Part shown: one piece after another, positions 37,879 to 49,795 of the stretch
How the letters are laid out: every line of letters starts with the position of its first letter
Position numbering within the stretch: position 1 is the stretch's first letter
Source: Purshia tridentata
Lineage: Eukaryota; Streptophyta; Magnoliopsida; Rosales; Rosaceae
Reading direction: 5' to 3'
DNA length: 64,000 nt
Assembly (NCBI GenBank): GCA_003254885.1
Contig: QANT01001820.1
Location: 1-64,000, forward strand
Notes under the pieces: generated by a model
What the model was told of the DNA's origin: nothing
Seen by the model: the letters and a program-made list of their open reading frames with translations, nothing else
The model's database searches: none
Program-made: the position numbers and the translations under genes

Positions 37879-38304
37879 CTGCAAGTAGTATGGATGTTGA
37901 AATTTTGGTGTTTGGCTGCTTCCATTGGCCATCATATTCCAAAATTTGGAGTTTATATGAGCCCATATCAAATACTAGGTTTATTTTGTTCTTTTGTCTA
38001 GCATCAAATACTGGTATACTATAGAAAGGCATGAGGAGGAATACAGATGTATAAATTCAAAGATGACATGGTTACGGGAATGAAGATGTAAAAACTTCCA
38101 AACTAATACATTATTTTCCAGTTATGTGTAAACAAGCTGCTGAATTGAAAATGTTGATATGCTGATTCTCGATTGCCTCAGTTTCTTGGTACTTTATAGC
38201 TTCATTTATTTGGTACTGGAATGCTATGATAATGCATGCTAGTGCAATGAAAATACACTTGATTATTTAAGTACCCCCAAATATCAAATTTTCTTTCCCT
38301 ATCC
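37879..38304. other. Convergent 3' spacer between the DCC and UGT genes
   Basis: A 426-bp AT-rich space between two converging stop codons. It must hold both 3' UTRs; no further feature was seen. Confidence 0.6.
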
Positions 38305-40284
38305 TCAAAGAAGCTTCACTAAAAATTCATTGATGTACTCATCTGAGGTTCCACCTGTACTAACAGCTCTCTTTGCAGCCTCTCTCCATTTCAAGGCATT
38401 CCTTTTGATCTCCTCACTCCTTTCTCCATCCATAACTTCCCTTATACACATCTCTAGCTCTTCCCTAGTCACAACTCCCTCTTCATTTTTCTGAACTCTC
38501 ACTCCAACCCCCCACAACTTCTCCACAAGTTTGGCATTGGTTGGCTGGTCACTCCACTGTGGCACTGCCACCATTGGCACGCCGAGGCTCAACCCTTCCA
38601 ACGTTGAATTCCATCCGCAGTGTGTTATAAAACAACCCACAGCTTGGTGTGCTAGAACCTCTAGTTGGTTGCACCATGTCACCACCAAACCTGTTTCACC
38701 TATTGAATCCAGGAACTCATCTGGCAATTTGTTCTCTGACTCTTTCACAACCCATAGGAAATGCTTATCACTTGTTTTCAAGCCCCATGCAATTTCTTCA
38801 ACCTGTTTAACAGTAATGTCTGTCATGCTTCCAAATGATACATATACCACACAATTAGGTGGTTTTTTCTCCAGCCATTCCAAGCACTGGTCTGTAGTTG
38901 GCTTCCAAAGACTGGCTCCATAAGCGCTGTCTCCATCAATTTGTTGGTCCAGGTAGGCTGAGGGCACCATTGGACCGATCATCACCAGGTGCCACAGTCC
39001 CAACATGTCCTTCACCAGCTTTTGAACAACAATGAATTAGACCATAAAGAATTGCAATTACTTTTACACATTGGAAAAGTAAATTACTAATGATTTCGAT
39101 CCTTACCCTTTTGTTGAATTTACCAAACTGGTCTAAATCTTTAAAATCCCATGTCAATAATTTCCTACTTGAAATAAGTAAATAAATCCATGATTTAGGG
39201 GTGTTCCCAAATCCCAACTTAGGTTTTAATAAATTTTATAAGTAACATAATCTAGGTATTCTCAATTATGATTTTGAAGGATTCCATAGAATTTTAAATG
39301 TTACCGACTCGGATTTTAATAGATTCTTTAAAAGTTCTGGTGTTCTTAAAAATTCATGAATTTATTTAAATGGTGGATTTTGGTAAATTTCAATGAATTT
39401 TATTCAAATAATAAAAGCCATGAGAATTTCAACCTTTCTTCTTTTAAATTTTGATAAATTCATAAAATCTATAAAATCTGCAAACTCCTTTAAAATCCAA
39501 TAAAAACTAAAATCTAAATCAGTTGTGTGACACTTCTAAAAACTACTGTCATCCTTTATGCATCTGAATAATCTAAAAAATACCCTAATTAGTTGTGTGG
39601 CTAATTAACATCAAGATCTGGTCATCTGGGTGGGAATATTGCACTTACTCGACTTTCCAACTCTTCAAAAGTGTTACAGAAGACCCAATCATTTTCTTCC
39701 AGACTGACAAACGTTTGCAAGATGAGAGCCAAATAAGCAGAGTGAGGCGCAGGCTGTGAGAGAAAACTTGGTAGGTCAGAAAGAGCAAGTGGAGGAAGGC
39801 CAGGCATCAACAAAGGCACAGTTTCTTGCATCACAGGGAAACCCAGATGGCCATGACAGATACGCCAATACATGGAGCAGACAGAAGCTGAGTTTGTCAA
39901 GAACAGAGCTCCATAGATGTTGAACTGTTTGGCTACATCAAGTCCCCATGGAAGCAATGAATCATATACAATACAATTGACAGGTGAGCCTGAGACCTTG
40001 AACTTCAATATAAGCTCTGATAAAGTTCTTGACCCAACAGTTTTGAATGACTCTAAGTAGGCTTCAACACTTGGGGATTGCTTAAACCCACCTTCATCAT
40101 AGCCATCTGAGATGGGTTCAACTCCTACAGTGGTTGCATGGATGGATTTCACAGTGTAATGGGTGGTGGCTATAGTGGCCTTGACCCCTTTGGAGGCTAA
40201 GCGTTTGGCAAATTGGAGGAGTGGGTTTATGTGTCCCTGAGCAGGATAGGTGAGCACAACGACATGGCCTTTTTGGTTCTTCAT
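38305..40284 (-). CDS. UDP-glycosyltransferase, UGT74 type
   Basis: Family 1 glycosyltransferase that moves glucose from UDP-glucose to a small hydrophobic acceptor; UGT74 members act on auxins, salicylate, thiohydroximates and other acids, and the acceptor here is unknown. Two exons on the minus strand: 39649-40284 and 38305-39018; 449 residues. The N-terminal HVVVLTYPAQGHINPLLQFA carries catalytic His18. The PSPG box spans about residues 327-370, from WCNQLEVLAHQAVGCF through THCGWNSTLEG to PQWSDQ; the final Gln370 favours UDP-glucose. The single intron falls after residue 212 (phase 0), the usual place in this group. The acceptor is AAAAG|CTG, giving ELESRLVKDM. Confidence 0.95.
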
Positions 40285-40894
40285 TTCTTTCCCCTTTGGT
40301 GCTGTACTCCTCCACCATCAATACAAGTCATATTTATAGGCTGAGCTTGAGACTCTTACCAATTTACCATAGAAAATGCTGGCTGAGCATAGAAAACCGG
40401 TTCCCTCTGTTGACATTTTTGGCCAATAGCCGAATGACATGAATTGGTGCAATTTTTTTACTTTTTTAATGGTCCATCATCTTCAACTTGATCTTTTTTT
40501 AAGGCAGTCTAGGATCCCCACATTTGAGAGAAAAAAAAAAAAAGTTTATGTGAAATTGCCCAGTTACACAGTAAAAGTTATCGTGACTTGAAAGGAAGCC
40601 TTTATTCAAGAAATGATTTCAGTACAAATTATTTTTCAGCATGAAAGCTACTCAACATATAGCATCCTACCATTACTGCTTGATCTCTGGCAGCAACCAG
40701 AAACCCAGCTATGTAAATCGCAAAACACATCTACACATGTACAACTTGACTAGAGATTTATAATCTCTGGCCAGCAGAACTGAGATACTTGTAAACTACC
40801 AGATGTATTTACATCTAACACCTGCACACGAAATATTAATCGGGCAGCATTGAACAGTATTTGCAGTTGTGAGCAAACCATTTTGTCTCACTGA
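40285..40894. other. Spacer between the UGT start and the CBP60 stop
   Basis: Holds the UGT promoter and the CBP60 3' UTR. A weak GGCCA case lies at 40411-40440: TGACAT on both sides of T(4)GGCCAATAGCCGAA. Confidence 0.5.
40331..40338 (-). promoter_or_regulatory. TATA box of the UGT gene
   Basis: TATAAATA on the minus strand, 47 bp ahead of the start codon, implies a very short leader of about 20 nt. Confidence 0.55.
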
Positions 40895-43800
40895 TTACTT
40901 GTATCTTTGAATATCTCGAACTCGGTTTCGTTTTAAAGCCACACTCCTCCTAATTGAAAACCACTTCAGCACACTGAATAGCTTTGTCCATCTCCTCTGA
41001 GCCTTATCTACGGAAACAGCTGTTGAACGCGTCAACATGAAGCTATCTACAGCGCTTTGTAGATCAGCTTGTGATTCTGAACTGATATTTGGGGGCTGAA
41101 GATCAGTATCAAAAAACTGTAGATGCTCTTCATCACAAAAAGCTTGAGCCAAGGAACCTGTGTCACAGATCAGGGAGTTGGTGAGGTGACCTGGGAAACT
41201 CAGAGTCTGGTCATATCTAAGACCCATGCCATCAATGTTGTGCAAGGCATAATCATCCAAGCCACTGGGTCCTGCCACAGAATAGATGGATGAAAGGATA
41301 TCTGGAGAAGAAGCAGATGGTTGGGTATAATCAAATCCACCAATCTTTTGAGAAGCCAAAAACTTGCTTCCATTAAAATCCTCTGTCCTTGGTGAACTGG
41401 ATGTGGGAAGAACATCAGTAAAGTTGGAAGAGCCACCTGTAAGAGAGGCTTCATCATCAAACGAGACTACTTCTTCCCAGTGTTCAAATGCAGAAATTAG
41501 CAAGTTTTGGGCATCAACCTGGCGACAAAATTTGATCATACAAAATCAGACATGACTCAGAAAATAAAAGGAGAATGATAAAGAAAAGCAAGTAAACTGA
41601 GGTGATAAGTGGAGTGCCTTTTGTGTTTCAGACAGCTTACTGATAGGAACATATTGGCATTCTAATAGTAGTCCCATCACTTGCCCCACAACATTGAAGA
41701 CAACACCAGTTCTCTGTTGTGAACCAAGAGGACAGTACAAATGTACCCTCTTATCAAGTATACATGTCTGTGCATGCTCCACAGTGACTTCCCACATCTT
41801 TGCAGACATACCTGTGCCAAGGATCTGCATAGGGACACAAATAATTCTTTTAACTTCTCAGCATAAAGTATTGTGTACCACAAAAATAAATCTAACCCAG
41901 ATAAGAAAAGTCAATAATTACATTCCGGAGCCTTGGAGGGTCTATGAAGAGTAGGGTGAGAAAATCCTGCACAGTCTTGACGTTATCTCGACTCAAACGC
42001 TTATGGAAAGCTCCATCCTTGCCAATCTTTTCTAATCTCCATACCTCATCATGCAGAGATGGAGGGTGGTGCTTCTTATACACTGCAGCCAGAACAAGAA
42101 GTAACTTAGGTTATATAATTTTCTAGCGACAATGGTAAGAGACTCAATGTATGTATAAATCAAAGCAAACAAGAAGCACTCACATTCTCCACGGTGATCC
42201 CTGACAATAAAGGATTCTGTCTTTGCTTCTCTTATTCTAGTCCCATCAAAGTTATCAACAACTCTTGCTCCTAGCCTGAACCTACGGCTCCTTGTCCAGC
42301 TTGAATTATCTGTAAAAGAAATATCACCCACAAGACCAACTCCATCTTTAAGATTCAGGAATGCATCTCCTGTAAGAAGAGGTTTTTTGCCTTCCCTTTC
42401 TCTTACAATGTTATTCTTGAACTCTTCAAGTGTCCAATTGTCACCCTCATCACCATCAAAATCACCCTCAAGAACAACAATTTCCACCTTGGCTAAGGAT
42501 TCAGGCCCAGATTTAACAATTTGTCCAGAAAAGCAATCAACCAAAGCTACTTGTATAGTGGAACAATCTTCTCCTTCAATCCGAGCTCCAGTAAATACTG
42601 GAAGAGAGAGATTGATTAAGAACTGTAACTTTAAGATCCTTGATTCAGAAGAATGTGTTTCTTTCCCACAAGTCCTGAATATAAATGCAAAACCCATGCA
42701 TCAAATATCTAATATGATTGTGATATATAAACTTAACAGATTTCGGTCCTAAAGAGTTTCATATATGCCAAGCTTTAGAGTATCATCTTACTGTTTCATA
42801 CTGTTCAAATGCTTTCTTAGTGCCAATTCAACTTCCTCTTTAACCTGAAAATACATAAGAACCAATTTGATAAGAGTCAATTAAGCTGCAACACCCCAAA
42901 AGAAAAAAGGATGCATCTTATACGCACACATATTGAACTGCAAGGTGGATAACCAATAACATATATTACAATATAGATTTCCAATTTGCAGACAATATTG
43001 GAGTCCCATTCAAAATGTAATAGCAATTCGCAGGTTTAAGAAATAAATTAGATGAAACCCCTAAAGGTATACCTGAGCCCTAAGAAAATTCAGAGTGTGG
43101 CGAATCCATTTTATCTTGAAAAGGAAATGACATCTAAAAAAAAAAAATTGCGAACAAGGAAACAAGCTAAAAGGCTCATAAACTATTTCTATGGGAGACT
43201 AAATGCTTATCTATAATCATAAAAGCTGTTCCTAGAAAAGGTTGTGGTACTTGAATACCCAATGTAGTCATCTCCCAGACAAGGGAAGCTAAGAAAGAAA
43301 TGAAAGGGTTCCCTGGACCCTCATATGATGACACATCCCTAGCTCCATATCTAAGTGGCAACCTGTAGCAAGGGAACATTGAACAATTGCAGCACTTCAT
43401 GGTCAAAAAGGTTCTTTGGAAAGAAGATTGCTGCCCTCACTAGGTGGAAAGGATACCTGGTGTAAGGCCAGAGCAAGTGCGACCACAAAGTGGGCTGGCA
43501 TACACGTTAGCTGCACCCTGCAAACCATGGTGGTATCTACAATTTCAACGCTTAAAGAGCTCAATTTAGTTTATTGCTTTTGGTTCAGTCACTGACTTGT
43601 CAAGTTCATATATATATAATCATATATAATCCTTAAAATTATACAATATTGTTTTTCAAATAAACAGTAGTGCAAAAGAGTACATGATTTAAGCTCAATG
43701 GTAGATATCGCATAAATATTAAATCCATTATCATAAAGAACTATAAAGGAGAACACTTACCACTTTACGAATCAGAGGCTCTAGAATTGGCTCCAACAAA

Positions 43801-44741
43801 TGTTGCACAGTGTGCAACTTCATCATATCCAGAACCACACTGAAAATCAATAGTAAAGTCATTAGAAAAAAATCAGATGTAAAAACAAACATCAATTTGT
43901 TTATTATGGTCTAACGTGCATCAAAAAAAATTTAAGAAACGTGGGCAGAATTTATAAGTCAATTTGCGATGGCACAATCAATTTTTTCCATACATTATCA
44001 AACGTACATCTGCTTCAGACACAATTAAAATGGTGATCAAGTAGACCTCTTTTTCTCATTGATTATAAAGAACTTATCTTCTACTTATAAACAATAATTC
44101 CCACGTCGGATTACCTTTATCTTGAGCCAAATGCACTCACATTTCACAAAGAAAGAACATTCATTCACTATACCCGATCACATAGTTCACGTCTTACAAT
44201 GATTAAAATCTGGGAAATATACAAGTAAGCAATTTTCGACAGAACAAAAACACCCACGTCAACTTCCCACGGTAACAAGCCAAAAGCAAGTAAGCAACCA
44301 AAATCCCCATAGGCAAGCATATTTATCAAGTAGTCCTACTACACAAACAAACCCAGTTTAGTCCTCATCCATCTTTGAAATTCAACATAAGAATTTTAAT
44401 CAAATTTCACATAAGCAAAGCACACCCACCTACAATCTCCACTAAACAAGACTCAATTCACTTCTAACACTTTGCCTAACAAAGAAAGAAAATTCAATAG
44501 CACACAAAGGTGAGTATCATTCATCAACACTTTCACAAACCAAACATAACCCACCTCATTTTCCATCCAATATTTCCACTTTGTAACAACAACCCAATAC
44601 CAACAAAGCAAAAATCTCAAAAACAAGGGAAAAAGACTCATACTTTGGAAAAGTAGGCATCCTCCTACGCTTATCCTCCGGACAACCAGTCCCACCTTCT
44701 GATCGAGCCTTGCCATCTTCTTGGTGTCGCTTCTGCGACAT
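40895..44741 (-). CDS. CBP60: CBP60 family calmodulin-binding transcription regulator
   Basis: Plant calmodulin-binding protein 60 family; members bind DNA and tune defence and growth genes. Seven exons on the minus strand: 44644-44741, 43761-43839, 42792-42844, 42184-42674, 41922-42082, 41618-41824, 40895-41518; 570 residues. The N-terminus carries a basic [10 protein letters not shown] patch, then [20 protein letters not shown] and [17 protein letters not shown]. The central conserved part includes [40 protein letters not shown] and [18 protein letters not shown]. The C-terminus has [20 protein letters not shown] followed by [15 protein letters not shown], a basic amphipathic segment that could be the calmodulin site. 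The intron at 41519-41617 appears to use a GC donor (AAAAG|GC). Intron 2 holds an unexplained 43170-43540 segment. I cannot assign the Arabidopsis subgroup with certainty. Confidence 0.93.
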
Positions 44742-47700
44742 TATCAAAGCCCAGCAAGACCCACGACAACACTATGCAGCAGTGGCGGTGTCACTAAATA
44801 TACATGAACAACAACAGCCAAAAGACCAACATGGGATAACATTAGTATTATTGTTTCAAGCATATAAATAAGAAAAAAGAAACAAGGGATTAAAAATAAA
44901 TAAAAGACAATAAATGAGAAAAGTCCAAAACTTGATGAGGGGTACCTATCCATTGTTAGAATTTGGCTGCGTGCGCGATGCTTCTTCGACCTGAAACCTC
45001 ACAACCATGTCTCCTGCTTTATTTTTTGGCTCCTTCACTGTTCCGCCGAGACAGAGAGAGCGTTAATGGATTTCGAGAGTGGGAGATGGCGCGTGGGGGC
45101 CACAAAAGCGCGTTAAGGACTGGTAAAAGTGGGGTCGGTGGAGTGTGGGCCATGCAATTTGTTGGTTTTTTGTTGGCGTGTAAAATGACGCAGCTATTGT
45201 TACCAAAATAAAATAAAATGACTCAGCTATGTTCATGGGGCCCACTACTCCATGTGGCCACATCGGAGACTTCCTTTGTCATGTCAGCATTTTAACTCCA
45301 AAAATAGAGAAAATGTTGGATTGAACATTGAAGTCAACTTATAATATGAGTTTATTCGGTAACATATTTATAATGGAACGTGTTTATTTATTAACCTTAT
45401 GAATATCACTACCCAGCAAACTTTGAATAAGAAAGACCACTAACTACCTTTATTAATTAAAAAAACAAAAAACAAAACACTAGTATGCTTGCCTCAAGAC
45501 TCATGTGAGGAAAAGTTTTAATGACAAGCCCGTTATAATAAAATTTCAAATCGATATGACAGTTTTTCATAAGGTTCATTCTAAAAGATTTAAATAAAAA
45601 AAAAACAAAACAAAACTCTCCTTTTATGTTTGGTAAATACAAATTCATTGTTCTTAAAGAAAAATCTAATCAAACGCGTTATGAAATAATAAAAAATATG
45701 GCAAAAAATCTAGCTTTTTGGAGCAACATATGACTTAAGATCCGATTTTTTCGACTTCATTGTCATTGTCTTCATCACTTATCATTTCATGAATTTGAAA
45801 CTTGTTTGATACATGAACTGGTTTGATTCTCAAAAACGACATAGTTTACTTTGCGAACAAGTAACAGTAACGACAGAAACGACAAGGTCGTTTTCCAAAT
45901 TGCAATGCCCATGTATTCATCGTTTCCTACAAAAGTGTCACGAATCACGAGATACTCATCCTATTTCCAGGAATGTTCCTCATCTTTGCGGATTACTAGT
46001 ACACTCTACATAGTACTGTCTCCTTACTTGAACAGTTGAACCTCTAGTAAAACACCAAAATTGCCCTTTGTTGCCTGGCGAAAAGGCATCAAATACATGG
46101 GGACAAGTTGGTCATTCACAAATTTGTGTTAAAATAGGATAACATGAATCAAGATCGATCTGTCTGCAATGAGTTGAATGCATGTTAACTGATGGCATAA
46201 CGTTGTTGCTTGCTGTTTTGGTGGGCCCAGGGACTTTATTAGTAGGGAAGAGAAAATGGGCCCAGTGGGCCTTCGTAGCATTAAAATAATGGGCCCGTCT
46301 ACATTTTCTCGTACCTTTCACGGGACCAGTGGGCCTGTCGTCTGACGTGCATCACGTGTGTGGTTTTGAGTCACGAACTTGCCACTTGTCCACTTGATGC
46401 CTTTGATTAAATCATGCAACATGCGAGAATCTTCTTTACTGTTTGTCAGGTAACAGGTAACAAAATTTTGATTACTTGATGAAAATATTAATATGCCCTT
46501 AAATTGCAACGATTTGTCGAGAGGCTATTGGCTACGCCAAACCTTATCACCTATGAGATAGTGTTCGTGATTGTTTTGCAAAAATGCAAAACTCAATGTG
46601 GAAGGATTTAACTCACAATATGTTGATGGGACTGAGGATGTGAGGCAGTAAGATTAGGAATGCTGAAAGAATGAAAGAGAATAAATAATGGGTGGGGAAA
46701 TGAAAGAGATGGAAGAACTAAGGTGGAGAATTTGAAGGAATGTGACAAAATTAAAGGTGTAGATGAGGTTAGGCAGGCTTGAGCATGACATATGCCAAAT
46801 TTATTTTGAAACAAAATTTAAGATGGAAAAGTCGTATTACGAGTATAGTATGATTATTTAATAATAAGAGCTGTGTTTTATTTATTTAAAATAAGGATAT
46901 ATGGTAACATATAAATGGTGATCGCGTTATATAAGTTGCACGACTGGAATGAAAAAATAAAAATCTATTCTATTTAAGATAAACTCCATATGAACATGGC
47001 TAAAGTAGTGCAGTGTTGGGTCAAGCATCCAGCCCATTGTACCATGTTTGAGGCCAGCCAACCATGATCCAATAATCGACTATTTTTAATTCTTCTTGAA
47101 TTTGTTTATTACTTTTTTATTTTATTCAGCTATCAACACTTCTAATGAGAAATAAAAGTTTTATTTTTCTGATTATCAGTGTACTCATCAAATTTTTGGA
47201 TGCATTTTCTGAATTTTTTACTTTTTTTACTTGGGTGGGTATCTTGGTCGATGATATATGCCGGGCCTCTTAATGTTTGGGCCGTCCGTTCTGGTTGTGC
47301 AGTTTATTTCTGGGATGCCAAACTTACTGAGTGTTTCGTAAACAAGTCCTACTTTTAAGCCATCTACAATCTGTTGGCGCTGGTTATTAAAGAGTCACGT
47401 AGCTGAAATGTAAGTTTTTCTCGTGAAAGTTTTATATGGGTCATACCTTGATTTGAATGAAAAAGTTTTATGCGTGTATGTGTTTGTTTTCTCACATTTA
47501 TTCATTTTTCACTTGTTTGTTAATTAATTATTAAAAATAGGCATTTTTCTCAATCATATCTTACATGTCACACTTCGAAAATGTGTCCTATTGTAACCAA
47601 GCCTATTGCCCCTAATGCAAAATGAACCAGATCGGGGTCCTTAAATGAAAAAAGAAAAAACAAATGATGGGTATTTTCAGGACAAAAAGAAAAATATATT

Positions 47701-47902
47701 TATATCAAAGAGGCTTTTGAGCAGTAGCTACAAGACACACATGCATATATAGCAGACAGTCACACAATGCCTCTGTGTCTTCCTCTTTTAACTTTTTCTT
47801 TTTCAGCATAACCCACTGTTCAATAATTCAATGTCATAAGTGATCAAAATGACAGAAAAAAGGAACAGCTACAACCCAGTTTCCAGTGGTTGGGCCTAGG
47901 GG
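44742..47902. other. Spacer upstream of CBP60 up to the GASA gene
   Basis: The first 300 bp must hold the CBP60 promoter and leader. The rest is AT-rich; frames are short and no domain is recognisable. GC-richer patches at 46215-46330 (repeated GGGCCCA/GTGGGCC) look like promoter-type TGGGCC elements without an adjacent gene. Confidence 0.5.
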
Positions 47903-48576
47903 CTAGGGGCACTTGGTTTTGTTGCCATGGGTGAGCATCTCAGTGTAGCACTTGCCACAAAGCTCTTTGTTCCCAGAAGTCCCAGGTGGCACACACTTGC
48001 ACCTCACACAGCATGTTCCACAAGCCCTGTTGCAAACGTTTGGCCTCGAGTGAACACTGCATCTCGCCTTGCACAGCCCTCCACAGTCTAAAAAACACGC
48101 AGCAAATTAACTCTTTATCAATTTTACCATTCAAAAACTCACTTCTCAGGCCCAAAAAAATCCATACATATTTTGGGGCATTAAATATTAGAGACCCACC
48201 TATGTCTTGCATTAACCTTCTGATTCCACCTCTAACAACAAGCTGAAAAAACACCCACAAAGGAACAAAACCCTCTTTTAAACAAAAATAGAAAGAAAAA
48301 AATTGCTTTGAAATATTTTAAACAAAAAAAAAATGCATAGAATTTTATTGTTGCCTGGCCAAGATGAGGTAATTCTTCTTCAATCTTGATATCAGATGAA
48401 ACCTGCAGCATGGATGCAGATCCTAACTTGGTCAAAACCAATTTCTAACAGAGCACATTTTACTCTAAAACAGAGCAAAACACAAAGTAACAAAAACGTT
48501 AAATTACAAATGTGTGGTGTACCTGAGTAAAGCAGAATAGTAAAACCCCCAAGAAACAAACCACACGTACTGCCAT
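47903..48576 (-). CDS. GASA/snakin gibberellin-regulated cysteine-rich peptide
   Basis: Secreted small peptide of the GASA/snakin family, linked to gibberellin responses and antimicrobial action. Four exons on the minus strand: 48523-48576, 48355-48402, 48200-48242, 47903-48087; 109 residues. The signal peptide is MAVRVVCFLGVLLFCFTQ. A variable acidic part (SSDIKIEEELPHLG) precedes LVVRGGIRRLMQDI and the 12-Cys domain, from CGGLCKARCSVHSRPNVC through CGTCCVRCKCVPPGTSGN to the terminal KCP. All 12 cysteines are present, though the usual CPCY is replaced by CGKCY. Intron 2 (48243-48354) appears to be GC-AG (CCAG|GCAACA). Exon 2 is 48 bp and phase 0 on both sides, so skipping it would also keep the frame. 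Confidence 0.88.
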
Positions 48577-49795
48577 GGCTATAATATCAGACACGGACTG
48601 GAGGCTAAGTTCAAAAGAGTACTACTGCCCTGTTAAGCTTCTTTCTGCTCCTGCATGTTCTTTATAGGAGGTTCATTTGTACTGATTTTACTCAAGTAGA
48701 CACTTCTTTTTCTTATAATTACGGTTCGACCTTGCATGCATCATTCATTCTACAACTTGTTCTTTTAAACAAATATACATTTCTCAAGTAAATCCATGTG
48801 ACAGTGTGACACTTATAATACCCAGTGTTCGTAATTCTTATTAACCCATGTTTACTTTAGCCAACAACGTTGCTGATTCATTGCAGACAGCTAGACGCTT
48901 TTGTTTTGGCAACCTGTTGCGCACCGATAGCACTGTGGAAGCAAGAGTAATGAAGCAGGTATTTGAATCCGTACCCAAGTTCCATGCCACGTGTCCAGCA
49001 CAGTAGCCATAGGATTCGCCAAGCGGGTTCACTGTATCGAAATATCTCTTAGGCCAACAGAGAAAGATGGCCAAGAAAAAGCAAAGCCATCCAAGCTGTC
49101 ATCTCAAACTCTTCAAATTGGGAACTGGGAAGGGTCGTAGTCACCAATCGAAGCTTATGGATAGATGAACCGTACAACATTTGGTTTTTTATGATTAAAG
49201 CGTTCCAGCTGGCCTTGGATTTGGGATGTACTTTAAGTCCTGAAGATTGAAGACCACCTCTGCAGTCTGTTCCCGCCTAGCTGGCTCCCATTGTTTAGTG
49301 TTTTTCAACTGCTCCAACAATTATTAAGAAGAATCTTTGATAGGTAAAACTGCACCTGCTCCGAAAATAGTAAATACCATATTGGGTCTCATGGATTATG
49401 GTCTTCCATTTACTTACAGTAAATACTAGTGTTCATGGTTACAACCTACAAGTTGGCTAGTGTTGGACAGCTTGCTTGACCCACAGGTATAAGGCATACA
49501 TATATGTAATAAAGATGAAAATTGTGCAAGTAAATGGGCATAGGAAACTCAATACAATCAAATAACAAATTAGTGAAACACTTCATCACCCTAGCCAGTA
49601 TTCAGAAATAGATGTGTCATTACTTGGTACACTGCTCCAGATTATAAATTGCACTGTATTCCTATCCTCTCTCCTTTCTTGTAATGTATCACTATCACAG
49701 TGTTGGATTCATACCTGCCAGTTTAAATCTTTTTCCCACTCACAGAATTACATTTATTTTTGTCACCAAAAGAAATTTTGCTTTCTATCAGGCAA
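48577..49795. other. Spacer between the GASA start and the MNS5 stop
   Basis: Holds the GASA promoter and the MNS5 3' UTR. The stretch 48840-49080 is less AT-rich and has a 77-codon minus frame without recognisable motifs. No gene was supported. Confidence 0.5.
48661..48666 (-). promoter_or_regulatory. TATA box of the GASA gene
   Basis: TATAAA on the minus strand (context CTCCTATAAAGAAC) is 85 bp ahead of the start codon, predicting a leader of about 55-60 nt. Confidence 0.55.

Noticed and set aside
38531-38923. 130-codon plus-strand frame opposite the UGT second exon
   Set aside because: Antisense of the conserved PSPG-containing exon; no motif of its own.
43176-43406. 76-codon minus frame in CBP60 intron 2 as a separate gene
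   Set aside because: No recognisable domain and no plausible gene borders; kept only as part of the unexplained intron segment.
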